Shown: positions 33,583-41,040 of the stretch, piece after piece | Layout of the letters: each line of letters begins with the position of its first letter | Numbering within the stretch: position 1 is the stretch's first letter | Source of the DNA: JADJPL01 sp964607915 | GTDB lineage: Bacteria; Bacteroidota; Bacteroidia; Chitinophagales; Saprospiraceae | Reading direction: 5' to 3' | Length of the DNA stretch: 64,000 nt | Assembly (NCBI GenBank): GCA_964607915.1 | Contig: CAZSMU010000001.1 | Coordinates: 1-64,000, forward strand | Notes under the pieces: model-generated | Told to the model about the DNA's origin: nothing | Databases searched by the model: none | The model's input: only the letters and a program-made list of their open reading frames with translations | Made by a program: the position numbers and the translations under genes

Positions 33583-35466
33583 TTAGCCGGCGAGTTCTGC
33601 CAGTTCCATCCAGCGCAATTCTTTCTCAGCGATTGCGTCGCTGAGTTGCTGGAGTTCCTTAGAGAGGGAAATGATGCGGTCGGGAGTCAGGTCACTGGCA
33701 TTGAATTGTTCGGAGACCTGGGTTTTCTTTTCTTCGAGCCGCTGAATTTCCTTTTCGATGCGGTTCATCTCCTTGCGCTGTTCGAAGTTGAGCCCTGGCT
33801 TTCCGGTCTCTCTTGTGGGTTGGCTCTCTTTGAGTTTTTGCTGTTCCGAGCGTTCCTGTCGGCGTTGCTCGCGGTCGCGTTCCTTTTGCAGTTCGCGGTA
33901 CTCCGTATAATCGCCGTTGAAATCGCGGATTTGGCCTTTTCCTTCGAATACGAAGAGGTGGTCCACAATTTTATCCATGAAAAAGCGGTCGTGGGTTACG
34001 ATGAGTACGCAGCCGGGGAACTCGAGGAGGAATTCTTCGAGAACGTTCAGGGTGAGGATATCGAGGTCGTTGGTAGGCTCGTCGAGGATGAGGAAATTGG
34101 GGTTGCGCATGAGAATAGTGAGCAGGTAGAGGCGGCGTTTTTCGCCCCCGCTCAGTTGGGACACGTACACCTGCTGTTGTTTGCGGCTGAACAGGAAGCG
34201 TTCCAGCATTTGCGCGGCGGAGAGTTTGAGGCCTTTTTCCAGGGGGATGTACTCCGCGATGTCCTGTATGACGTCAATGACCCGTTTATCTTCCTGTAGT
34301 TGTATCCCGTCTTGTCGGTAATATCCAAAGACTGTATTGCCGCCGATGACGACCTTGCCGGCGTCGGGCCTCAGTTGTTGGGTGATGAGGTGGAGAAAGG
34401 ACGTCTTGCCCACTCCGTTTGGGCCTACGATGCCCACCCGTTCGTTGGGTTTGAACTTGTAGGAGAAGGTGTCCACGAGTACTTTATCGCCGTAGCGTTT
34501 AGAGACGTCGTGGAGTTCCAGCACTTTTTTGCCGAGGCGCTGGCCTTTGATATCAATTTGGATTTCTTTATCCGTAGAGGCTCCGGCTACTTTATCCTTC
34601 AGCTCGTAGAAGCCGTCCACGCGGGATTTAGCTTTGGTAGTACGCGCCTGGGGCATGCGGTTTACCCAATCCAGTTCCTTTTTGAGCAGTTTGCGGTCTT
34701 TATCGAGTTCGATTTCCTCATTTTCCATGCGTACGGCCTTTTTCTCCAGGAAGGCCGTATAGTTGCCGGAATATCGGTACAGCTTGCCCCGGTCGAGTTC
34801 TACGATGGTATCGCAGACGCGGTCGAGGAAGTAGCGGTCGTGGGTGACCATGAGGAGGGTGAATTGGGGGTTGTGCAAGTACTCTTCCAGCCACTCGATC
34901 ATATCGAGGTCGAGGTGGTTGGTCGGTTCGTCGAGGATGACGAATTCCGGGTCGTGGAGGATGAGGCGCACCAGGGCGAGGCGCTTTTTTTGGCCGCCCG
35001 ACAAAGCGCGTACCGGCTGCTGGAAGTCCGTGATGCGGAAGCGGTGCAGGAGTTCTTTTACCCGGGCCTCGAAGCCCCAGGCCTGCAGGCTGTCCATAGC
35101 AGCCATAGCGGCTTGCAGTTCCCCCTGGTTTTCGCTTGCCAGCAGCAGTGCGTTTTCGTAGCGTTTGATGGCTTGTACGAGCGGCGTATCCGAGTCTAAA
35201 GCAGCTTCGAGGGCGGTGTGGTGCGCATAGAATTCCGGATCCTGGTCCAGGAAGGCAATGCGCGCATTCCGGTGGAGGAATACGCGCGACGACTCGCCTT
35301 CAGAACGTTCGACTCCGGCGGCGATGCGCAGCAAGGTGGACTTTCCGGAGCCGTTTTTGGCTACGAGGGCCACCTTCTGACCTTTGTTGATTTGCAGGGT
35401 TATCTGGTCGAAGAGGACCTTTTCCCCATACATTTTGGAGACTTGCTCCAGTGAGAGGTAGTTCAT
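33583..35466 (-). CDS. ABC-F family ATPase (Uup/EttA type)
   Basis: A 627-residue soluble protein with two ABC nucleotide-binding domains and no membrane segments. NBD1: Walker A KNGSGKST, signature LSGGQKKRLAL, Walker B VILDEPTNHLD. NBD2: GPNGVGKT, LSGGEKRRLYL, LILDEPTNDLD. The Lys/Arg-rich linker (about 235-300) matches the P-site tRNA interaction motif region, and the C-terminal coiled coil (about 535-627, RDREQRRQERSEQQ...) is the Uup-type CTD. Such proteins bind ribosomes to relieve stalls. The gene begins 5 bp after the stop of prc, so the two are co-transcribed. Confidence 0.95.
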   Translation of the reverse strand: MNYLSLEQVSKMYGEKVLFDQITLQINKGQKVALVAKNGSGKSTLLRIAAGVERSEGESSRVFLHRNARIAFLDQDPEFYAHHTALEAALDSDTPLVQAIKRYENALLLASENQGELQAAMAAMDSLQAWGFEARVKELLHRFRITDFQQPVRALSGGQKKRLALVRLILHDPEFVILDEPTNHLDLDMIEWLEEYLHNPQFTLLMVTHDRYFLDRVCDTIVELDRGKLYRYSGNYTAFLEKKAVRMENEEIELDKDRKLLKKELDWVNRMPQARTTKAKSRVDGFYELKDKVAGASTDKEIQIDIKGQRLGKKVLELHDVSKRYGDKVLVDTFSYKFKPNERVGIVGPNGVGKTSFLHLITQQLRPDAGKVVIGGNTVFGYYRQDGIQLQEDKRVIDVIQDIAEYIPLEKGLKLSAAQMLERFLFSRKQQQVYVSQLSGGEKRRLYLLTILMRNPNFLILDEPTNDLDILTLNVLEEFLLEFPGCVLIVTHDRFFMDKIVDHLFVFEGKGQIRDFNGDYTEYRELQKERDREQRRQERSEQQKLKESQPTRETGKPGLNFEQRKEMNRIEKEIQRLEEKKTQVSEQFNASDLTPDRIISLSKELQQLSDAIAEKELRWMELAELAG

Positions 35467-35471
35467 ACCGT

Positions 35472-37583
35472 TTATTGCCGGGTCATATCCTGTAGGATAT
35501 GGATAGTTTCCCGGATATATACGTCTTTGGCGACGGATTTGATGAATTCGGTACTGCGCGCTTTGGCGGATTCGTCGGCTTCGAGGGCTGGCAGGTCAAC
35601 GGCCAGGTGCCGTACATTTTTGATAGCATCCTTGGGAAAAAAGTCTTTGTAGGCTTCGCCCTCTTTTTCGCGGGCGGCTTCGAGAGAGCGGTATTCGTCG
35701 AGTTGGAGGGAAATGACCGAGGCGTCGCGTATAGCTTTGATGCGCTGGGCATTTTGGGCCACTTTCTGGAACACGGGGTCTTTTTCTATACGGCTTTTGC
35801 TGCGGCGCTTCAGGTCTTCCATGTTTTTGATGCGGAAGGTATTCTGGGAATACGCTACCGACGGGATTTGGGTCCATGCCAGGGGGTGGTCTTCCTGGCG
35901 TTCGCCGACTTCGGAGAGTTGGAACTCGTCGGGCAGAACGATATCGGGGGCAACGCCCTTGAGCTGTGTGGAGCCGCCATTGACCCGGTAGAATTTCTGG
36001 GTCGTGATTTTCACTTCGCCAAGCGGCTGTATTTCCGGGTTGTCGGGGATGCCATTGTCCAGGTTGAAGAAGCGCTGGACAGTGCCTTTTCCATAGGTCG
36101 TACTGCCGACGATGACGGCGCGTCCATAGTCTTGCAGGGCGGCGGCGAGGATTTCAGAGGCGGAGGCGCTGAGGTTGTTGACCATGACCACGAGGGGGCC
36201 GCCGTACTGCACCCGCTTGTCTGTGTCGCGCAGGATCTCCGGTTGGGAATCCCGGGACTTGACCTGTACGATGGGACCACTTTCGATGAAGTAGCCTGTC
36301 ATGCGCTGGACATCGCGCAGGGAACCTCCTCCGTTGTTGCGTAGGTCCAGGATAATCCCGGCTACATTTTCCGCATTGAGTTTTTCGAGTTCTACGGCTA
36401 CGTCTTTGGCACAGAAACGGCCGTTGGGATCGTTGAAGTCGGCATAGAAACTAGGCAGGTAGAGGTATCCTATGCGGGCCCCATCGTTGCCGTCAAGGAG
36501 GAGTGAACGCGCGTAGGTATCTTCGATTTGTACCACTTCGCGCACGATTTGGATAGTTTTGGTACTCCCGTCCACTTTTTTGATGTACAGACGCACGAGG
36601 GTACCTTTTTTGCCCCGGATCAGCTGCACCACGTCGTTGACGACCATACCGCTGATATCCTGCCATTCGCCATCGGTGCCCTGGGCGACTTTCATAATCA
36701 AATCATTTTCCTGGAGTTCTTTTCCTTTCCAGGCCGGGCCACCGACGACGATGGAAGCTACGCGGGTATAATCCCCCTGGGTTTGGAGGGTAGCGCCGAT
36801 CCCTTCCAGTCTGCCGGAGAACCGAATATCGAAATTCTGCTTTTCAACAGGGGCAAAGAAGTTGGTATGGGGGTCGAACATCGCCGCTATGGCATTCAGG
36901 TATTCACCAAAGCGGTCGGAGCGTTTGACTTTGAAGAGCCGCTCGTAGTACTCGTCGTAATTTTTGAGGGTTGCCTCGCGGGACTCTTTTTCCAGTTCCG
37001 CGATCGTTTTTTTAGGGATTTCTGCATTATCGCCGGAATCTTTCTCCTGCGATTTGACCTTGTCTAACAGGCGGTCCAAGGTCTCGTACTTGAGGTATTT
37101 GCGCCAAAGATCTTTCAATTCGGCGTCGTTCCGGGCGAACGGGCGTTTTTCCGGATCTATCTCAAACTGTTCGCGCGTAGTGAAATCGAAGGGTTGGGCC
37201 AGGATTTCCCGGTAGTAGCCCTGGGTTTTGGTGAGGGAGGCATTCAACATGCCATAGGAATCTTCAAAAAACTGCACAGTGCCACCTCTGATCTGGTCGT
37301 CGAGTTGGGCTTCCTGTGCGGAGAGTTTCTTGAGGTCTTCCTGGGTGAAGAAGCGGTGATATCCATCCATATCCTCTAAATAGTAGGTATAGAGGCTGCG
37401 GGAGAACGCATCGTCGAGGTTTTTGGGGCTGAAGTGAAGTTGGTCTATAAATGCCATCATGGTCTTGAGCAGCACGTTTTCCTTGGGTTCTTCTGCGCTG
37501 GACCGGGACCGGTAGGGGTAGAACCCTGCCAGTAAGGTGACGGCGATGATCAGGGGGAAGACATAGATTCCGCGCAATTTCAT
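35472..37583 (-). CDS. prc: Carboxy-terminal processing protease (S41, Prc/Tsp)
   Basis: A 703-residue periplasmic protease that degrades proteins with exposed hydrophobic C-termini and trims cell-wall enzymes. The ATG at 37583 (MKLRGIYVFPLIIAVTLLAGF) gives an N-terminal membrane anchor; an upstream TTG is less likely. Domains: N-terminal helical region to about 230, PDZ about 245-340 (FSGRLEGIGATLQ, LQENDLIMKVAQG), catalytic core about 350-560 with GYLYLPSFYADF, DLRNNGGGSL, and the Ser/Lys dyad in NLSASASEILAAAL...GSTTYGKGTVQ, then a helical C-terminal DUF3340-like extension. Runs directly into the ABC-F gene. Confidence 0.95.
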   Translation of the reverse strand: MKLRGIYVFPLIIAVTLLAGFYPYRSRSSAEEPKENVLLKTMMAFIDQLHFSPKNLDDAFSRSLYTYYLEDMDGYHRFFTQEDLKKLSAQEAQLDDQIRGGTVQFFEDSYGMLNASLTKTQGYYREILAQPFDFTTREQFEIDPEKRPFARNDAELKDLWRKYLKYETLDRLLDKVKSQEKDSGDNAEIPKKTIAELEKESREATLKNYDEYYERLFKVKRSDRFGEYLNAIAAMFDPHTNFFAPVEKQNFDIRFSGRLEGIGATLQTQGDYTRVASIVVGGPAWKGKELQENDLIMKVAQGTDGEWQDISGMVVNDVVQLIRGKKGTLVRLYIKKVDGSTKTIQIVREVVQIEDTYARSLLLDGNDGARIGYLYLPSFYADFNDPNGRFCAKDVAVELEKLNAENVAGIILDLRNNGGGSLRDVQRMTGYFIESGPIVQVKSRDSQPEILRDTDKRVQYGGPLVVMVNNLSASASEILAAALQDYGRAVIVGSTTYGKGTVQRFFNLDNGIPDNPEIQPLGEVKITTQKFYRVNGGSTQLKGVAPDIVLPDEFQLSEVGERQEDHPLAWTQIPSVAYSQNTFRIKNMEDLKRRSKSRIEKDPVFQKVAQNAQRIKAIRDASVISLQLDEYRSLEAAREKEGEAYKDFFPKDAIKNVRHLAVDLPALEADESAKARSTEFIKSVAKDVYIRETIHILQDMTRQ

Positions 37584-37721
37584 GATGTCTTTGTTTTGAG
37601 TGTGCAAGAAAACTTTGTTATCGGGTGTTTTTCCATACTATGAAACGGCATCCTTGTGGAAGTAGTTTCTATACAGAACAGATATTAGACGGGAAAGTAA
37701 TAAAAACAGTTGTACGAATAA
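37584..37721. other. Intergenic stretch before prc
   Basis: Part of the 387-bp gap between hppA and prc. It must hold the prc promoter and leader, but no convincing TTG/TAnnTTTG pair is visible and there is no open frame with coding character. The rest of the gap is the long palindrome and the fold-back element listed next. Confidence 0.5.
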
Positions 37722-37778
37722 ACGCCTTGGCATGAACTTGTTTTCAAAAATAGTGAAAACAAGTTCGTGCCAAGGCGT
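37722..37778. repeat. Long perfect-arm palindrome between hppA and prc
   Basis: Two 25-nt arms (37722-37746 and 37754-37778) pair fully except for one T-G wobble, with loop AAAATAG. The arm contains GAACTTGTT, which resembles the fold-back element terminus. There is no T-tract on either side, so it is not a classic intrinsic terminator, but it could stop hppA transcripts, stabilise RNA ends or form a cruciform. Confidence 0.75.
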
Positions 37779-37806
37779 GTGTGCTGTACATATATATCCT
37801 GGATAT

Positions 37807-37964
37807 ACTTGTTGCGAGGGGTCAGCGAGATGGGAAAAAAGAGTCATTTTCTTTCCACGCGAAGGCTTTTTGTGGGAGTATAGCCCGGCTATATGACCAC
37901 GAAAAGGCGCAGGGTGGGAAGAAAGGGGCCTTTTTGACCCTTGATGATCCCCCTCGCAACAAGT
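37807..37964 (+). repeat. Full-length fold-back element (copy A)
   Basis: 158 bp with perfect 15-bp inverted ends: ACTTGTTGCGAGGGG (37807-37821) and CCCCTCGCAACAAGT (37950-37964). The interior folds back again: CTTTTTGTGG pairs with CCACGAAAAG, and GTATAGCC pairs with GGCTATAT at the tip. The whole element aligns with the 49683 copy. It contains no open frame of note and ends 6 bp from the hppA stop codon. Confidence 0.85.
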
Positions 37965-37970
37965 CTACTA

Positions 37971-40130
37971 TTACAGGAAGGGGGCGATGACGACCGCTAC
38001 GATAGACATCAGTTTGAGGAGGATGTTGAGCGAGGGGCCGGACGTATCCTTGAACGGATCGCCCACGGTGTCGCCCACCACTGCTGCCTTGTGCGGATCG
38101 GAGCCTTTATAATAGGTATTGCCCTGGATATCCACGCCGCCCTCGAACATTTTCTTGGCGTTGTCCCAGGCGCCGCCAGCATTAGACTGGAAGATAGCCA
38201 TGAGTACTCCGGTAGCCGTTACGCCGGCCAGGAGGCCGCCGAGCATTTCCGCGCCGCCCAGGAAGCCGATGAGCACCGGGGAGACGACAGCGAGCAGCCC
38301 GGGTACTACCATCTGCTTGATAGCTGCTTTTGTGGAAATTTCCACGCATTTGCCGTACTCAGCCTTGCCTTCTGCCTGGTGGAAGACATCCTGGTCTTCT
38401 TGCGGCCAGGTATGGAACTCCGCTTCTCCGTGTTTGTGCATCAGCTCCAGGGCGCGGGTCAATTCCGGGATGGTGCGGAACTGGCGGCGCACTTCCTGGA
38501 TCATGTCCATAGCGGCACGACCGACGGCGTTCATGGCCATGGAAGAGAACAGGAAGGGTAGCATGGAGCCGATAAGCAGACCGCCCATCACGATAGGGTC
38601 GGCCACGTCAATGGACTCCAGTCCGGCAGTGGTCATAAACGCAGCGAAAAGAGCCAGAGCGGTCAGTGCGGCAGAGCCAATGGCGAAGCCTTTCCCGATG
38701 GCGGCAGTCGTATTGCCCACAGCGTCGAGTTTGTCGGTGCGCTCGCGCACTTCTTTGGGCAGTTCTGCCATTTCGGCGATACCGCCGGCGTTATCGGATA
38801 CTGGTCCGTAGGCATCCACAGCGAGTTGGATACCGGTATTGGAAAGCATGCCCACGGCAGCGATAGCGATCCCGTAAAGGCCAGCATAGTAGTGCGCGCC
38901 GATGATAGCGATGACCAGGATTAGGATGGGGATTGCCGTGGACTGCATGCCCACGCCGAGGCCGGCGATGATATTGGTAGCAGAGCCGGTCAAGGAGTTA
39001 TCCACGATAGATTTCACCGGTCTGGTGCCGGTGCCGGTGTAGAACTCCGTGATGATTCCGATGGCGAGGCCTGAAAGCAAGCCGAAGATGACTGCAAAGA
39101 ACACGCCATTTGCCGTGTAGACTGTACCCGAAACGACCCAGCTCGCAGGCAGCATCCACTGTACGATGACCCAGGTGAGGGCAAGCATAATGGCCGAAGA
39201 AAGGAATTCGCCCCGGTTGAGCGCCTTTTGAGGATCTCCACCTTCCTTCACCCGCACGAAGAAGGTGCCGAGGATGGAGGTCAGGATACCGACGCCAGAC
39301 AGGAACAAGGGCAACAGAACGGCATTGAGGCCGCCAAAGCTATTCGTAAGGTCGAAACCCGGCATGCCTACGAACGTCGCGCCCAGGACCATGGTACCGA
39401 TGATCGAACCCACGTAGGATTCAAAAAGGTCGGCGCCCATACCGGCTACGTCGCCTACGTTATCGCCCACGTTATCGGCGATAGTTGCCGGGTTGAGCGG
39501 GTGATCCTCGGGAATGCCGGCTTCGACTTTGCCCACCAGGTCGGCGCCTACATCGGCTGCTTTGGTGTAAATGCCACCGCCCACGCGCGCGAACAACGCA
39601 ATAGATGAGGCACCAAAAGAAAACCCGGTAATGACATTGACAATCTTGTCAATGCCCCAGCCCAGGTTGGAATAGAATAGGTACAATACCCCGAGGCCCA
39701 GTACTCCGAGGCCAACTACGCCCATGCCCATGACCGAGCCGCCCGCGAAGGCGATTTCGAGTGCTTTGCCCAGGCTGGTGCGGGCTGCGTTTGTGGTGCG
39801 CACATTGGCTTTGGTAGCCACGCGCATACCGATGACCCCTGCTATGGCGGAACAACCTGCGCCTACCAGAAAGGAAAGGGCAATCAGAGGAGAGGAATTT
39901 TCTGAATTCGCAGTTGCCGCAAGTACGACGGCTACAACCGCTGCGAAAATGGCAATGCGGCTGTATTCTGCTCTGAGGAAGGCCATGGCGCCTTCTGCAA
40001 TGGCTTTTGCGATGTTCTCCATGCGCGCGGTGCCCACCTCCTGGCGGCTGACCCAGGCCGATTTCCAAAAAGTGTAGAGCAGGCCGAAAACGCCGAAGAT
40101 GGGGATTAAATACGTGATAGTCTGACCCAT
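37971..40130 (-). CDS. hppA: Membrane-bound ion-pumping pyrophosphatase (K+-dependent type)
   Basis: A 719-residue integral membrane protein with about 16 TM segments that couples pyrophosphate hydrolysis to H+ and/or Na+ export. The ATG at 40130 ([13 protein letters not shown]) is the family start; the longer open frame would run into the promoter. Substrate-site motifs are present: [51 protein letters not shown], and [11 protein letters not shown]. The segment [10 protein letters not shown] carries Ala where K+-independent enzymes have Lys (GNTTKA), which marks the K+-dependent class; H+ versus Na+ specificity was not resolved. Promoter at 40207-40235. Confidence 0.96.
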   Translation of the reverse strand: MGQTITYLIPIFGVFGLLYTFWKSAWVSRQEVGTARMENIAKAIAEGAMAFLRAEYSRIAIFAAVVAVVLAATANSENSSPLIALSFLVGAGCSAIAGVIGMRVATKANVRTTNAARTSLGKALEIAFAGGSVMGMGVVGLGVLGLGVLYLFYSNLGWGIDKIVNVITGFSFGASSIALFARVGGGIYTKAADVGADLVGKVEAGIPEDHPLNPATIADNVGDNVGDVAGMGADLFESYVGSIIGTMVLGATFVGMPGFDLTNSFGGLNAVLLPLFLSGVGILTSILGTFFVRVKEGGDPQKALNRGEFLSSAIMLALTWVIVQWMLPASWVVSGTVYTANGVFFAVIFGLLSGLAIGIITEFYTGTGTRPVKSIVDNSLTGSATNIIAGLGVGMQSTAIPILILVIAIIGAHYYAGLYGIAIAAVGMLSNTGIQLAVDAYGPVSDNAGGIAEMAELPKEVRERTDKLDAVGNTTAAIGKGFAIGSAALTALALFAAFMTTAGLESIDVADPIVMGGLLIGSMLPFLFSSMAMNAVGRAAMDMIQEVRRQFRTIPELTRALELMHKHGEAEFHTWPQEDQDVFHQAEGKAEYGKCVEISTKAAIKQMVVPGLLAVVSPVLIGFLGGAEMLGGLLAGVTATGVLMAIFQSNAGGAWDNAKKMFEGGVDIQGNTYYKGSDPHKAAVVGDTVGDPFKDTSGPSLNILLKLMSIVAVVIAPFL

Positions 40131-40206
40131 GTTCAAATTCGATTTGTAAAAGGATAACGAATAGACGGGAACGCCGGCATCAGGCCGTGCTGTTTTTTCC
40201 GACGTG

Positions 40207-40235
40207 CAAAAGTAAAGAATTTCCGGGATTGTCAA
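40207..40235 (-). promoter_or_regulatory. Promoter of hppA
   Basis: On the minus strand TTG (40233-40235), 18-nt spacer, TACTTTTG (40207-40214), an excellent match to the phylum consensus. The start codon lies 76 nt downstream. The TTG belongs to the string TCAAAAG that adjoins the fold-back element end at 40239. Confidence 0.65.
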
Positions 40236-40238
40236 AAG

Positions 40239-40290
40239 ACTTGTTGCGAGGGGATTCATCGCGAATTCAAAAAGAGCCTCAAAAGGAAAC
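40239..40290 (+). repeat. Left end of fold-back element (copy E)
   Basis: ACTTGTTGCGAGGGG (40239-40253), then ATTCATCGCGAATTC and AAAAAGAGCC, matching the left third of the full copies (AAAAAGAGTC). No right end is recognisable. It lies directly upstream of the hppA promoter. Confidence 0.6.
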
Positions 40291-40404
40291 TGCGATTCCC
40301 AACGTGTACCAATTAACGACAATAACAACCCGAAAAAAGAAAAAAAAACGCCAATTATCGAAAAGGTATAGGTAATTCCAGAGATATACTTAATTTTACG
40401 CCAC

Positions 40405-40575
40405 TGAAGAGAAAAACAACTAAGCGCAGTTAAAAATATAAAACCCGCTAAACCTTCTATCAGGAAACGGGTTTATAAGAGTACCTCAATTGCCACTCGG
40501 CAATTGTCAGGGGTTTTGGGAATAGGAATTTTTGCTGTCTGGCCGCTATTTAGTAGCGCCAGGCAGTTTTTTTTT
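40405..40575 (+). ncRNA. Candidate structured small RNA with intrinsic terminator
   Basis: Three consecutive hairpins lie on the plus strand where no plus-strand gene precedes: AAACCCG (40441-40447) / CGGGTTT (40468-40474); CAATTGCC (40487-40494) / GGCAATTG (40499-40506); and a terminator with arms 40535-40548 and 40554-40566 (13 pairs, one bulge) followed by nine T. The 5' end is uncertain: TAATTTTA at 40391-40398 could be a -7 box, but no TTG is seen at the usual distance. It does not match the 6S, SRP, tmRNA or RNase P signatures I know. No Shine-Dalgarno-preceded ORF is seen inside. Confidence 0.45.
40535..40575 (+). terminator. Strong orphan intrinsic terminator
   Basis: CTGTCTGGCCGCTA, loop TTTAG, TAGCGCCAGGCAG, then TTTTTTTTT. 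Directional to the plus strand only; the nearest upstream coding gene (hppA) is on the other strand. Confidence 0.8.
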
Positions 40576-40872
40576 ACCTATTGTCAAACCTGGCGAGGGG
40601 AAAAACCTTCGGTTCTCGCCTTCGGCCAAATAAAGACCAGGCTTTTTGTGAGAAACCGCCTGCTCTGCCTGCATCGCCAGCAACGCCTTCTCCCAAGAAG
40701 CCTTTCCAGGATAAGAAAGAATTTCCCACCCCCCAACTACATACGACAGGTATTTCTATAAAATGTTTGGCACGATTCGCAGATTTATTGCATATTTAAA
40801 CCGAAAATACCGAAAATTGTCCACCTTAACCATAAGGTGAGGGTAGTAGTATTGTCAAAAGCATAAAAAATC
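40576..40872. other. Non-coding stretch with further hairpins
   Basis: No supported gene. GGCGAG (40592-40597) pairs with CTCGCC (40615-40620) around an AACC-TTC-GGTT tip, and flanking CCTGG / CCAGG is followed by CTTTTT. Short open frames on both strands here lack start sites and any recognisable family. The stretch may be a relic gene, part of the RNA locus, or another repeat. Confidence 0.4.
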
Positions 40873-41021
40873 GTTGTGAAGGTGCAACCTCCAGGGGGTA
40901 AAAGGACTCCTTTTCGCCGATGCGTCGTCTTTTTGTTCATGTAGCGCCACGTTATTCCTTAAAAAGTCTTTATGTGGACAAAACGGCTCTTTTTCCTTCT
41001 CACTGACTCTTCACAATAAGC
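40873..41021 (-). repeat. Full-length fold-back element, reverse orientation (copy F)
   Basis: Read on the minus strand it begins GGCTTATTGTGAAGAGTCAG, continues GTGAGAAGGAAAAAGAGCCG and TTTTGTCCACATAAAGAC, and aligns with the 49683 copy read on the plus strand. The inner ends are TTGTGAAG (40874-40881) and CTTCACAA (41009-41016): both sides differ from the other copies yet still pair. It ends 20 bp before the histidine kinase start. Confidence 0.75.
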
Positions 41022-41040
41022 CTATTCAATCGGTTCGCCT

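Noticed and set aside
40504..40761. Open frames of 85 and 72 codons on the plus strand in the gap before the histidine kinase
   Set aside because: They begin inside or next to the intrinsic terminator, have no ribosome binding site and no recognisable family; listed as non-coding.
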